A stretch of DNA of 45,710 nucleotides from SCTG01 sp964384595 (lineage in GTDB: Bacteria; Nitrospirota; Nitrospiria; Nitrospirales; NS-4): positions 1 to 45,710 of the forward strand of contig CAYLLY010000010.1 in the NCBI GenBank assembly GCA_964384595.1. The letters are read 5' to 3'. Below the pieces are notes generated by a model. That model worked only from the letters and a program-made list of their open reading frames with translations. It was not told the DNA's origin and ran no database searches. Below, one piece after another: positions 16,931 through 25,794 of the stretch. Within the stretch, counting starts at the first letter, position 1; the number at the start of each line of letters is the position of its first letter. A program made the position numbers and the translations under genes.

Positions 16931-17526
16931 CGGAACACCGCAGTGCCCATCAGCCGGGCCATTTCCACCATCGCCTTGAACCCGGTGCGGCAGGACAGCG
17001 ACTGGAGATGGCTCCAGAGAAACCCGCCTTCCGGGGGCGCGCCCGCCGCTTTCTTGAATTCATAAATCAGCTTGTCCGCCCGGGCGCTGTCCCCATGGGC
17101 TTGCATCCAGCCGGTCATCAAATAGGCCACGGCATCCCCGAACACCGCCGCCTTGGCCTCATCCAGGCCCAACCGCCTGCCGGCCTGATAGGCCATCACG
17201 GCGTACGCTTCGCTGTGGTCCGCGTCCTGGAGCCGGACCTCATGGGCTTGAGCCTGCGCGACCAGCTTCATGGTGGGATCCGCTGTCTCCTCGCCGGTCC
17301 GGATCACCTGCCCGCGCAGGCCGGATTTCTCCAGCTTGAGCAGCCCCTGGATCGCCGCCACCGACAGCGCCGGCGGAAGCCCTTTCCGGTCACGCTCCGC
17401 GACGAGGCGCCATTCCTCCAGATTCAGTTCACCGATGTCACCGGCCGCGGCGAACGCCCTCCTGAACCGCGCCCATTCCACGGCCAACTGGGCTTTCATC
17501 ACATCATCGAGAAGGTTTGCACTCAT
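16927..17526 (-). CDS. Uncharacterised helical protein
   Basis: A 199-residue soluble, mostly helical protein that I do not recognise. It starts MSANLLDDVMKAQLAVEWARFRRAF and has no signal peptide or clear motif. It overlaps the beta-helix gene by 4 bases at its end, so the two are translated together. Divergent from coaE across 57 bases. A much longer open frame runs upstream through coaE on the opposite strand; the start at 17526 is chosen because the coaE coding evidence is far stronger there. Confidence 0.65.
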   Translation of the reverse strand: MSANLLDDVMKAQLAVEWARFRRAFAAAGDIGELNLEEWRLVAERDRKGLPPALSVAAIQGLLKLEKSGLRGQVIRTGEETADPTMKLVAQAQAHEVRLQDADHSEAYAVMAYQAGRRLGLDEAKAAVFGDAVAYLMTGWMQAHGDSARADKLIYEFKKAAGAPPEGGFLWSHLQSLSCRTGFKAMVEMARLMGTAVFR

Positions 17527-17583
17527 ACCGTGCGGAATTGTACAGGCCTTTGTCGCGGGGATGCAATGTGATATCGTTCCCCC

Positions 17584-18195
17584 ATGCTGCGCGTCGGCTT
17601 GACAGGCGGGATCGCGACCGGCAAGAGCACGGTGTCGCGGCTCTTCGTGGAATGCGGCGCGTGCCTCATTGACGCCGACGTGCTGGCACGTGAAGCCGTG
17701 GCGCCGGGGAAACCCGCCTGCCGTGAGATCGCCACGGCCTTCGGGCGGGACATGCTGCGGGCCGACGGCTCGGTGGACCGCGAACGGCTCGGCGCGGCCG
17801 TCTTCGCAGACCACGCCAAGCGCGCGCGGCTCGAGGCCATCATCCATCCGCAGGTATTCGCCGAAGAGGACCGTCTGTTCCGCGAGGCCACGGCGGCGGA
17901 TCCCCATGCCGTCGTGCTCTTCGATGCCGCCCTGCTCATCGAGACGGGAGTGCACAAGCGCAAGGACCGCGTGATCGTCGTCACCGCCGACGAGCAGACC
18001 CAACTGCGGCGCCTCATGGAACGTAACAAGCTGCCGGAAGAGGAAGTCCGCAAGCGCATCCGCTCCCAGATGCCGCTGGCCGACAAGGTCAAGCTGGCGG
18101 ACTATGTCATCGACGGCACGCTCCCCATGGAGCAACTCCGCGCCGAGGTCCGGCGCATCTACGGGGAACTCAAACGTCAGGCACAGGAGAGGTAG
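17584..18195 (+). CDS. coaE: Dephospho-CoA kinase
   Basis: A 203-residue P-loop kinase for the last step of coenzyme A synthesis. Walker A GGIATGKS is at residues 8-15, followed by CGACLIDADVLAREAVAPG and FDAALLIETG, then the lid region RNKLPEEEVRKRIRSQM. Normal length. It is followed 9 bases later by the LOG-family gene and is probably in one operon with it and the beta-CASP gene. Confidence 0.95.
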   Translation: MLRVGLTGGIATGKSTVSRLFVECGACLIDADVLAREAVAPGKPACREIATAFGRDMLRADGSVDRERLGAAVFADHAKRARLEAIIHPQVFAEEDRLFREATAADPHAVVLFDAALLIETGVHKRKDRVIVVTADEQTQLRRLMERNKLPEEEVRKRIRSQMPLADKVKLADYVIDGTLPMEQLRAEVRRIYGELKRQAQER

Positions 18196-18204
18196 AATCC
18201 CGCC

Positions 18205-19062
18205 ATGAGCGAACAGCCGCCCGATAAAGACAAGCTCCTGGAAGCGCTCCTGCAGTCGCCCTCGTACCGCCGGGCCGACGAAGACCTGGAATTTCTGGGA
18301 CGCGATGAGCTGAGGGCGGTCCGGCTGCAGCTCGAATTGCTCAAGCCGGAGCTGGCTCAGATCCAGGAAGGCATCCACTCCACCATCGTCGTATTCGGCA
18401 GCGCACGGCTCGTCGAGCCGGCTGATGCCCGCAGGCGCCTGGCCGAAGCGGAAGCCGCGCTCGCGCAGAAGCCGGACGAACCGGACCGGCAACAGGCGGT
18501 CGCCATCGCGCGCCGCCATCTCGCCCTGTCGCCCTTTTACGACCAGGCACGCGAGTTCGCGCGCATCGTCTCGTCAAGCTGCCAGTGCAATGATCGCTGC
18601 GAGTTCGTGATCGTCACGGGCGGCGGGCCGGGTATCATGGAGGCGGCGAACCGGGGGGCCGCCGATGTCGGCGCCAAGTCCATCGGCTTCAACATCACGC
18701 TCCCTCACGAGCAGCAACCCAATCACTACATCACTCCGAACCTGTGCTTCCAGTTCCGGTACTTCGCGCTCCGCAAAATGCATTTCCTGCTGCGGGCCAA
18801 GGCGCTGGTGGCCTTTCCGGGTGGATTCGGCACGATGGACGAGCTGTTCGAAACCCTCACGCTGCTCCAGACCGGCACGGTGACGGGACTGACCGTGGTG
18901 CTGATGGGCCGTGCCTTCTGGGAGCGGCTCATCAACTGGCCCCTGCTGATCGAGGAGGGCCTGATCGGCCCGGGCGACGTCCAGCTCTTCCGGTACGCCG
19001 AAACCGCCCAGGAGGCCTGGGACATCATCTCGGCGAACCATCTGCCGTCCACGCCTGCGTGA
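18205..19062 (+). CDS. LOG family protein (nucleotide-monophosphate phosphoribohydrolase-like)
   Basis: A 285-residue protein with the LOG signatures: VTGGGPGIMEAANRGA and PGGFGTMDELFETLTLLQTG. Family members release free cytokinin-type bases or cleave nucleotide monophosphates; in most bacteria the true substrate is open. The first 70 residues are a helical extension. Older annotation as lysine decarboxylase is misleading because there is no PLP site. Confidence 0.88.
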   Translation: MSEQPPDKDKLLEALLQSPSYRRADEDLEFLGRDELRAVRLQLELLKPELAQIQEGIHSTIVVFGSARLVEPADARRRLAEAEAALAQKPDEPDRQQAVAIARRHLALSPFYDQAREFARIVSSSCQCNDRCEFVIVTGGGPGIMEAANRGAADVGAKSIGFNITLPHEQQPNHYITPNLCFQFRYFALRKMHFLLRAKALVAFPGGFGTMDELFETLTLLQTGTVTGLTVVLMGRAFWERLINWPLLIEEGLIGPGDVQLFRYAETAQEAWDIISANHLPSTPA

Positions 19063-19087
19063 AGCATTCCTTCCCCCTGGAGATCGC

Positions 19088-20491
19088 ATGCGGATGAAGA
19101 TCTCGTTCCATGGCGCGGCGCGTTCGGTCACCGGCAGCCGCCACCTGATCCACGCGAGAGGCACGCGCGTCCTGCTCGACTGCGGCCTCTTCCAGGGACG
19201 GCGCCGGGAGTCGGACGCCCACAATCGCGACCTCGGCTTCGACCCGAAAGGCGTGGACGCGGTGCTCCTGTCGCACGCGCACATCGACCATTCCGGCGCG
19301 CTGCCCGTGCTCGCGCAGCGGGGGTTTCGCGGCAAGGTGCACGTGACCCGCGCGACGGGAGACCTGGCGGCGGTGATGCTGGAGGACTCCGCCCGCATCC
19401 AGGAAAGCGACTGCGAGTACGTGAACCGGAAGGAAAGCCGCCGGGGCAGGCAGTGCCGGCGCCCCTACTACGACGGCGGCGACGTCCGCGCGATCGTCCG
19501 GCGCTTCGCCGGCGCGCGCTACGGCGAAGCCGTCACCGTCCGGCCGCGGGTCACAGCCACGTTCCACGACGCGGGCCACATCCTGGGATCGGCGGCCATC
19601 CGGCTCACCGTGACGGCGCGGGGGGACTCGACCTCCGTCCTTTTCACCGGCGACCTGGGCCGCAAGCAGATGCCGCTCCTGCGCGATCCCGATAGCCCTC
19701 CACACTGCGACGCGCTGATCATCGAATCCACGTACGGCGACCGCCTCCATGAGGAGAGTCGGGAGGCCGTGCAGGAGAAGGTCCGCAAGCTGGTCGCCCA
19801 CGCGGTGGCGCACCGGAGCAAGATCATCGTGCCGGCCTTCGCGGTCGGGCGCACGCAGGACCTGGTCATGCGGATCAAGGAGCTGGTCGCGGAAGGGCGC
19901 ATCGAGCCGCTGCCGATTTACATCGACTCGCCGCTCGCCATCAAGGCGACCGAGGTGTTCAGGCAACACCCCGAGTGTTACGACCAAGAGACCTTCAGGA
20001 CGTTCACCTCCCGGGGCGATCTTTTCGCAGCCCGCTACATCCGCTACGTCTCCTCGGTGCAGGAGAGCATGAAGCTCAACGGCATGAAGGGGCCCTGCAT
20101 GATCATCGCGGCGTCGGGCATGTGCGAGGGCGGGCGCATCCTCCACCACCTCAAGCACGCGATCCAAGACGAGGCGAACGTCATCGCGATCGCGGGCTTT
20201 CAGGCGGAGCACACGCTGGGGCGGAAGCTCGTGGAGGGCTGGGACACGGTGCCGATCTACGGCGTGCCGACGCCGCGCCGCGCCCGGGTGGTGCGGTTCA
20301 ACGGGCTCTCCGCCCACGCAGACCGCGACGACCTGCTGGCCTACGTGCGGGCGATCACGCCGGCGCCCGCCCGGGTGTTCGTGGTGCACGGCGAGGAGAA
20401 GCAGTCGCTGTCGCTCGCCGCCGCGATCCGGGCCGAGCACGCCGGCATGGAGGTGATCGTGCCGGAGCCCGACTCCACACACGAACTGTAG
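19088..20491 (+). CDS. Beta-CASP metallo-beta-lactamase ribonuclease (Ysh1/CPSF-73-like)
   Basis: A 467-residue zinc hydrolase. The zinc motif LSHAHIDHSGALP is near residue 65, a second His/Asp set is in FHDAGHILGSA and LFTGDLGR, and IIESTYGDR follows. The beta-CASP part contains FAVGRTQDLV, IYIDSPLA, MIIAASGMCEGGRILHHL and FNGLSAHADRDDLL. Known relatives process RNA. Substrates here are unknown. It follows the LOG gene by 25 bases. Confidence 0.92.
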   Translation: MRMKISFHGAARSVTGSRHLIHARGTRVLLDCGLFQGRRRESDAHNRDLGFDPKGVDAVLLSHAHIDHSGALPVLAQRGFRGKVHVTRATGDLAAVMLEDSARIQESDCEYVNRKESRRGRQCRRPYYDGGDVRAIVRRFAGARYGEAVTVRPRVTATFHDAGHILGSAAIRLTVTARGDSTSVLFTGDLGRKQMPLLRDPDSPPHCDALIIESTYGDRLHEESREAVQEKVRKLVAHAVAHRSKIIVPAFAVGRTQDLVMRIKELVAEGRIEPLPIYIDSPLAIKATEVFRQHPECYDQETFRTFTSRGDLFAARYIRYVSSVQESMKLNGMKGPCMIIAASGMCEGGRILHHLKHAIQDEANVIAIAGFQAEHTLGRKLVEGWDTVPIYGVPTPRRARVVRFNGLSAHADRDDLLAYVRAITPAPARVFVVHGEEKQSLSLAAAIRAEHAGMEVIVPEPDSTHEL

Positions 20492-20550
20492 CTTGACGCT
20501 GCCCGCTGTGCTATGGTTTTCTGGAGCCTAGGAAAGTGAGGTGAACTGAG

Positions 20551-20754
20551 ATGGACCGGACTACGATCACGCAAATAGAGGAACGGCTCAAGCAATTACC
20601 GCCCGAGAAGTTGGCTGTGGTTCTAGATTTCGTGTCCTCCCTTGTGGCACGAGGGTCTACCCCTGAGGCATTCCAGACAATGCTGGCTTCAGAATCTGTG
20701 TTGAGCCGGGATTGGAGCAAACCTGAAGAAGAAGCGGCATGGGCAGATTTGTAA
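20551..20754 (+). CDS. Antitoxin, DUF2281-like, of a MazF/PemK module
   Basis: A 67-residue protein (ITQIEERLKQLPPEKLAVVLDFVSSL), a pattern common in DUF2281-like antitoxins, followed by an acidic end (SKPEEEAAWADL). AGGTGA lies upstream of the ATG. It overlaps the toxin gene by 16 bases, the usual antitoxin-toxin order. It should neutralise the toxin and may repress the operon; I see no clear operator. Confidence 0.75.
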   Translation: MDRTTITQIEERLKQLPPEKLAVVLDFVSSLVARGSTPEAFQTMLASESVLSRDWSKPEEEAAWADL

Positions 20755-21053
20755 AGGGGGATGTCGTTGTCGTTCCTTTCCCGTTCTCGGATTTATCAGC
20801 ATCAAAGAGACGTCCGGCTTGTGTAGTGGCAACCCTCACAGGCGATGACGTCATCCTTTGCCAGATCACCAGCCAGGGAACCCGAGATCAACAAGCAATT
20901 CCTCTCACTGCGAATGACTTTGTAGAAGGCGGCCTCCGTCGGGACAGCAACATACGTCCGAACCGTCTGTTTACGGCGGATTCCACCATCATCCTCTACG
21001 CGGATTATCCTCTGGATGTTGCGCCTGATCGCGATGATCACAGAGCCGTTTGA
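20739..21053 (+). CDS. Type II toxin, PemK/MazF family, altered C-terminus
   Basis: A 104-residue toxin with the family start (KGDVVVVPFPFSDLSASKRRPACVVA), then ILCQITSQ and GGLRRDSNIRPNRLFTADSTIILY. MazF proteins are sequence-specific ribosome-independent mRNA endonucleases. The family normally ends with a helix after this strand; here the end reads ADYPLDVAPDRDDHRAV, unlike the usual helix. The final 65 bases overlap the convergent gene at 20989. A frameshift or a junction near 20995-21000 could explain this. Confidence 0.82.
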   Translation: MGRFVKGDVVVVPFPFSDLSASKRRPACVVATLTGDDVILCQITSQGTRDQQAIPLTANDFVEGGLRRDSNIRPNRLFTADSTIILYADYPLDVAPDRDDHRAV

Positions 21054-22188
21054 GTTTCCTCACATAATCTTTAGAAAGGAATCCCTGCTTACAGGCAGCC
21101 CCGGCCAAAGCTTCACGGATGTCTTTCCTATCAGTAGATGTTTTCCCTGCATAATCAATTAGCATCTTAACGGGATTGGCACCTGAATCACGAATGCGAG
21201 CAAGGAGCGCTGGGTTCCTGCGTCCATACGGTTCGAACACCCGAGCCATGAGTTCGGCCTTGACTGCTTGAAAGCAAGCCGTGGGGACAACGCCAGGACT
21301 GTGATCCGAGTAGGGCGAATGCGAATACGTTTCGCCAAGCTCCAACTCCCGGCGTGTGGTCTCATGAAGCTTGGTCCAGGTTATCCCAAACTTGGCTTCA
21401 AGCCGCCGACGTGCCGCCAGTGGGTAGGTTGCATCTCTGGCCCTGGCGATCTCCTCAGACAAGCGCAGGCTGCGATCGCTGAATTCTTCTATTTTGCGAT
21501 CCCGATCAGAAACAGTGTCCCATGCGATGCGCAGAATATTGTTGAGATCCTTTTCACATTCAGTAAGATCAGCGCCCCTTTCTTCAACAACAAGCTCAGC
21601 CCAGATTCTCGCAAGATCGAGGTACTCCTCGTGACTCAACAGGCCGGCATGGTATCGTTCCTCTGACCACTGGACCAGAAACTTGGCGCGGGAGAAGTTC
21701 TTCAATTGCCTCCACAGCCGAATCATCCGGCGCACGTAGTCAGAGGGTTCAAATTCGACGGTCCGATCGTGCACCGCCGAAAACAGGTACTCGTAGACCG
21801 ACACAGCACGAGCCGCCATGTCTCGATCATCGGAGCGTTCGTAATACCAGTCCGCCATACCAGCAAGGACCGGATAATCGTGATACGACAGGCGAGAGTC
21901 TGCCGCATCGAGATAGCGATCCCATGCGCCTTGAATCTCAGCGGGAACCGTTGGGACTGGTTTCTGTGTGAATTTCAAGGCTTCCATTAGCCAGTCGGCA
22001 TCATCAAGAAAGCCTCTGCAGGATATCCTCTGCTCTATTCCGCTCAGGACTTCCTGATCCGACACACTCATGGGATCGTCTCGAAGCCTAGCTCGAAGGC
22101 GCTCCAACAACGCCTCCGATTCCTTATCCATCCATTCGAATCGTTCGCGAACATCAGGTGGTAGAGAATCAAATACGCTCACAGCCAT
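20989..22188 (-). CDS. Uncharacterised protein with possible HEPN-like motif at the C-terminus
   Basis: A 399-residue soluble, helix-rich protein that I do not recognise. The middle part (YHDYPVLAGMADWYYERSDDRD, then RAKFLVQWSEERYHAGLLS) looks like repeated helices. The last segment has HRDQAQHPED, and RDQAQH fits the R-x4-H pattern of HEPN RNase domains, although a short motif alone is weak proof. Its end overlaps the toxin gene by 65 bases. AGCCATCTCC just before the start gives a GGAGAT ribosome site 4 bases from the ATG. The codon use looks less GC-rich than its neighbours, which fits an acquired island. Confidence 0.6.
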   Translation of the reverse strand: MAVSVFDSLPPDVRERFEWMDKESEALLERLRARLRDDPMSVSDQEVLSGIEQRISCRGFLDDADWLMEALKFTQKPVPTVPAEIQGAWDRYLDAADSRLSYHDYPVLAGMADWYYERSDDRDMAARAVSVYEYLFSAVHDRTVEFEPSDYVRRMIRLWRQLKNFSRAKFLVQWSEERYHAGLLSHEEYLDLARIWAELVVEERGADLTECEKDLNNILRIAWDTVSDRDRKIEEFSDRSLRLSEEIARARDATYPLAARRRLEAKFGITWTKLHETTRRELELGETYSHSPYSDHSPGVVPTACFQAVKAELMARVFEPYGRRNPALLARIRDSGANPVKMLIDYAGKTSTDRKDIREALAGAACKQGFLSKDYVRKLKRLCDHRDQAQHPEDNPRRG

Positions 22189-22370
22189 CTCCGTTCTTAC
22201 AGGTCACAGGGGCTGATTGCGGCCCACAAACAACCTACTCCTGCTACGCGCTTGAGACAAGCTCATGGGTAACAACCGCTGCCACCTATGAAGCCATCCC
22301 TCCTTGCTCTGTCGTGCCGCAAAGATCCAACCCTATGGATTCGCCCCAACCCCTGTGTTAGATTTCTAGG

Positions 22371-23288
22371 ATGCGGAACGTCGTCATCATGGGGTCGGGG
22401 CCGGCGGGGCTCACCGCCGCGATCTACACGGCCCGCGCGAACCTGTCCCCCCTCCTGATCGAGGGCGTTCAGGCCGGCGGGCAACTGGCACTCACCACCG
22501 AAGTGGAGAACTACCCCGGCTTCCATCACGCCATCATGGGCCCCGAGCTCATCAAGGAGATGCGGGCCCAGGCCGAGCGGTTCGGCACGGAATTCCTGCG
22601 CGGCGACGTCACGACCGTTGCGTTGAACCATTCGCCCATCACGCTGACGATCGACGGCGAAGAGACCATCGAAGCCCGCGCCCTCATCATCGCGACCGGC
22701 GCCTCCGCGAACATGCTGGGTCTGGCTTCCGAGCGGCGGCTGATCGGGCACGGCGTCTCGACCTGCGCCACGTGCGACGGCTTCTTTTTCCGGGGCAAGG
22801 AACTCGTGGTGGTCGGCGGGGGCGACGCCGCGATGGAAGAGGCGACGTTTCTCACAAAGTTCGCCACGCACGTCACGGTGGTCCACCGCCGCGACCAGCT
22901 CCGCGCGTCCAAGATCATGCAGGACCGCGCCCGGAAGAACCCGAAGATCGGCTTCATCTGGAACGCCACGGTCGAGGAGATCCTCGGCGATCCGCTGGTC
23001 ACCGGCGTCCGGCTCCGGGACGTGAAGACCGGTTCGGTCACCGAGAAGCCCTGCGACGGCCTGTTCGTGGCGATCGGCCATTCGCCCAACACCAAGCTGT
23101 TCGCGGACCAGTTGGCGCTGGACGAGAAGGGCTACATCAAGACACACGACGGCACCAAAACCGGTGCCCCGGGCGTGTTCGCCGCCGGGGACGTCCAGGA
23201 CCACGTCTATCGCCAGGCCGTCACCGCCGCGGGTTCCGGCTGCATGGCCGCCATCGACTGCGAGCGCTGGCTGGAATCAGTGGGATAA
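22371..23288 (+). CDS. trxB: Thioredoxin reductase
   Basis: A 305-residue flavoprotein. FAD motif GSGPAG at residues 8-13, active-site disulfide C132-AT-C135 (CATCDG), NADPH motif VVGGGDAAMEEA near 147-157, and the end GVFAAGDVQDHVYRQAVTAAGSGCMAA. All key residues are present and the length is normal. Transfers electrons from NADPH to thioredoxin. A pair of palindromes follows its stop. Confidence 0.93.
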   Translation: MRNVVIMGSGPAGLTAAIYTARANLSPLLIEGVQAGGQLALTTEVENYPGFHHAIMGPELIKEMRAQAERFGTEFLRGDVTTVALNHSPITLTIDGEETIEARALIIATGASANMLGLASERRLIGHGVSTCATCDGFFFRGKELVVVGGGDAAMEEATFLTKFATHVTVVHRRDQLRASKIMQDRARKNPKIGFIWNATVEEILGDPLVTGVRLRDVKTGSVTEKPCDGLFVAIGHSPNTKLFADQLALDEKGYIKTHDGTKTGAPGVFAAGDVQDHVYRQAVTAAGSGCMAAIDCERWLESVG

Positions 23289-23292
23289 AGGC

Positions 23293-23313
23293 AAAGGGGG
23301 ACAGTCCCCTTTT
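23293..23313. repeat. GGGGACAGTCCCC palindrome, copy 1
   Basis: AAAGGGGGACAGTCCCC followed by TTTT, directly after the trxB stop. With the copy at 23357 it forms an inverted pair whose arms share CCCCTTTTCG. It may act as the trxB terminator. Confidence 0.75.
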
Positions 23314-23336
23314 CGCTTGCAAGAAGTCGCACAAAT

Positions 23337-24536
23337 ATGCCGGATCCATTAGCCCGAAAAGGGGACAGTCCCCTTTTTTACGTCATCGCGCATTACCATG
23401 AGCTCGCGCTGAAGGGCCGCAACCGGCCCATCCTGGTGGACCGCCTCGTGCGGAACATCCGCGAGGGCCTGCGCGGAATCGGCCGCTGCCACGTCGAAAG
23501 CCTGGCCGGGCGCATCCGGATCGCCATCGACGATCCATCCCAATGGTCCACGATCAAGCCCCGGCTCGAGGCTACGTTCGGCCTCGCCAACTTCGCCCCG
23601 GCCCATTACGTATCGAGCGACGTCGACACCATGTCGGCCGCTATCTGCGAGACCGTCCAGGGCCTCCCGTTCCACACGTTCCGCGTCACCACCAAGCGGG
23701 CCGACAAGTCCTACCCGCTGACTTCGATCGAAGTGGACCGCCACGTCGGCGCCGCTGTCGTGGAGCGCACCGGCGCGCGCGTCAGCCTGGGAAACCCGGA
23801 GATGACCGTCTTCATCGAGATCCTGGGAAACGGCGCCTACTACTATTGCGAGCGGTTCCCCGGCGCCGGGGGCCTGCCGGTGGGGATGTCCGGCAAGGTG
23901 GCCTGCCTGTTGTCCGGCGGCATCGACTCGCCGGTCGCAGCCTGGCGCATGATGAAGCGCGGCTGCCGGGCCTGCTTCATCCATTTCCACGGCCACCCGT
24001 TCGTCACCCGCGCCTCCGCCGACAAGGCCGAAGAGCTGGCCAGGCACCTCACCCGCCACCAGTACCATTCCAGGCTCTACCTGGTTCCCTTCGGGGACAT
24101 TCAGCGGCAGATCGTCCTGTCGGCGCCGGCGCCGCTCCGGGTCGTGCTCTACCGGCGGCTGATGGTCAGGATCGCGGAGGAGCTCGGCCGGGAGAACAAA
24201 TGCTGGGCGCTGGTGACGGGCGACAGCCTGGGCCAAGTGGCCTCGCAGACGGCGGGTAATCTCACGGTGGTGGACGAGGCCGCCACCCTGCCTTTCCTGC
24301 GGCCTCTGATCGGCATGGACAAGGTGGAAATCACGGAGCAGGCGCAGAAGATCGGGACCTACGAGACCTCGATCGAGCCGGACCAGGATTGCTGCCGGCT
24401 TTTCGTCCCCCCACACCCCGCCACCCAGGCCAAGCTGGAAGACGTCCGCCGCGCCGAGTCCCGGTTGGACGTCCATGGCATCGTCAAGCAAGCGCTGGAG
24501 AAAGTCGAGCTGAAGGAGTTCACGTTCCCGGACTAG
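23337..24536 (+). CDS. thiI: tRNA 4-thiouridine synthetase ThiI, without rhodanese domain
   Basis: A 399-residue protein: an N-terminal ferredoxin-like part (YHELALKGRNRP), THUMP domain, and PP-loop ATPase (LLSGGIDSPVAAW near residue 187), then GDSLGQVASQTAGNL and the end DQDCCRLFVPPHPATQAKLED. It thiolates U8 of tRNA. The E. coli rhodanese extension is missing. The first 14 residues (MPDPLARKGDSPLF) are encoded largely by a palindromic repeat at 23357-23379; ThiI proteins normally begin near YVIAHYHELALKG. The true start could therefore be a product of the repeat, or a non-ATG codon further in. Confidence 0.9.
   Translation: MPDPLARKGDSPLFYVIAHYHELALKGRNRPILVDRLVRNIREGLRGIGRCHVESLAGRIRIAIDDPSQWSTIKPRLEATFGLANFAPAHYVSSDVDTMSAAICETVQGLPFHTFRVTTKRADKSYPLTSIEVDRHVGAAVVERTGARVSLGNPEMTVFIEILGNGAYYYCERFPGAGGLPVGMSGKVACLLSGGIDSPVAAWRMMKRGCRACFIHFHGHPFVTRASADKAEELARHLTRHQYHSRLYLVPFGDIQRQIVLSAPAPLRVVLYRRLMVRIAEELGRENKCWALVTGDSLGQVASQTAGNLTVVDEAATLPFLRPLIGMDKVEITEQAQKIGTYETSIEPDQDCCRLFVPPHPATQAKLEDVRRAESRLDVHGIVKQALEKVELKEFTFPD
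23357..23379. repeat. GGGGACAGTCCCC palindrome, copy 2 (inside thiI start)
   Basis: AAAAGGGGACAGTCCCC followed by six T, lying within the first codons of thiI and encoding KGDSPLF. It lies inverted to copy 1. Confidence 0.75.
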
Positions 24537-24542
24537 TTTTCG

Positions 24543-25334
24543 CTAATGCTTGGTCTCGGTCGGCCCCGCCGGGCCGCCGGCACGCTGGTCCCCTTCGCCC
24601 AGCCTGCGCTTGAACAGCTCCAGCGCCATGCCATAGCAGATTTGCGCCGCAACGGGATTGTACCGGGGCCCTTCGTCGCGGATGAACGCATGCGCGGCGT
24701 TGAACTCGTGCCACTGGAAGTGCACGCCGGCGTCGCTCATGGCGTTGTAGATGAACGCCCGGCCTTCTCGGGGGACGTGCGGGTCTTGCCGGCCCCAGAT
24801 CATCAGCATCTCGCCCCTGATCTCGCCGATCCGGTCCAGGCTGTTGTCGTGCATGCCCTTGCCCAGGCCACGCTTGTGGATGTCGGTCGCGTAGAAGCAG
24901 GTGGCGGCCAGCACGTCCGCGTTCATGGCCGCGCGAAACGCCAGATGCCCCCCGATGCAAATCCCCATGACGCCCAGCTTGCCCGTACAGTGGGACAAGG
25001 CCTTGAGATAGTCCAGCGCCGCGCGGGCGTCGCTGTCGTAGCCCGCCAACTCCTTGGTGATCTTGTGCTTGTTGCCCCGCTCGGCCCCGGCCTCATCGTA
25101 GGCCAGTACCGTGCCGGCCGGCTCCAGCTCATGGTAAATCTCCGGCGCCGCCACCACGAACCCGTGGCTCGCCATCAGCGCCGCGGTGCGCCGGATCGGC
25201 CCCGTCACCTGAAAGATCTCCGAGTACAGCAGCAGGCCCGGATAGCGCCCCTCCGCCACCGGCCTGAAAATGTACGTGCGCATAGGCCCCGTGGGAGTCT
25301 TGATATCAGCCGACTCGGTGTCTTTGATGATCAT
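24543..25334 (-). CDS. Dienelactone hydrolase family protein
   Basis: A 263-residue alpha/beta-hydrolase with a cysteine nucleophile in GICIGGH (near residue 122), acid in WGRQDPHVP, and histidine in NAAHAF. The start PTGPMRTYIFRP and LLYSEIFQVTGPIRRTA are typical of the family. Cytoplasmic; substrate unknown (dienelactone or another lactone or ester). Convergent with thiI, with a 6-base gap. Confidence 0.9.
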   Translation of the reverse strand: MIIKDTESADIKTPTGPMRTYIFRPVAEGRYPGLLLYSEIFQVTGPIRRTAALMASHGFVVAAPEIYHELEPAGTVLAYDEAGAERGNKHKITKELAGYDSDARAALDYLKALSHCTGKLGVMGICIGGHLAFRAAMNADVLAATCFYATDIHKRGLGKGMHDNSLDRIGEIRGEMLMIWGRQDPHVPREGRAFIYNAMSDAGVHFQWHEFNAAHAFIRDEGPRYNPVAAQICYGMALELFKRRLGEGDQRAGGPAGPTETKH

Positions 25335-25365
25335 CGTGCGCGCTCCAGGTTCTTTGTGGCGACAC

Positions 25366-25791
25366 TTATCCTCTCAGCAGCCGGAGAAACGCGCTCGGCG
25401 TCACGATCTGCACGCCTTCATAGGTCCGCAACTCCAACAGGTGGGCCTCCCCACTGACGATGAACTGTGCCCGACCTTCCAGAGCCGCGACGACATATTT
25501 ATCGTCATCGGGATCATCCTCAATCACCCGGGCTCCCAACGCTCCTTCAGTAGGTTCAGCAATAAGATCAAGCGCGGCGATCCACAAGTCCAACTCTTCA
25601 CCGGTGGCAGTGATGCGCCGCCGCACCCGCGGATAGGCCAGGCACCGACGCAGCTCCTCAAAAATGGGAATCGACGCGACAAGCTCGAACGCGTGTTCTT
25701 CTATCAATGCCGCGACGATCCGGCCAGGCGGTCCCTGCGGCCGGATGAGGGCGCTCACAAGCACATTGGCGTCGAGAACGGCGCGGAGCAC
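25366..25791 (-). CDS. PIN-domain toxin
   Basis: A 141-residue PIN-domain RNase of the PF13470-like type. It starts MLRAVLDANVLVSALIRP (first acidic residue D7), has a second acid region FEELRRCL, and the late cluster EDDPDDDKYVVAALEG, IVSGEAHLLEL. These form the metal site. The gene lies 3 bases after its antitoxin, which is normal for such pairs. Confidence 0.88.
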   Translation of the reverse strand: MLRAVLDANVLVSALIRPQGPPGRIVAALIEEHAFELVASIPIFEELRRCLAYPRVRRRITATGEELDLWIAALDLIAEPTEGALGARVIEDDPDDDKYVVAALEGRAQFIVSGEAHLLELRTYEGVQIVTPSAFLRLLRG

Positions 25792-25794
25792 AGG

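Noticed and set aside
23293..23379. Possible CRISPR array because of repeated GGGGACAGTCCCC
   Set aside because: Only two short palindromes in opposite orientation, no regular spacers and no cas genes.
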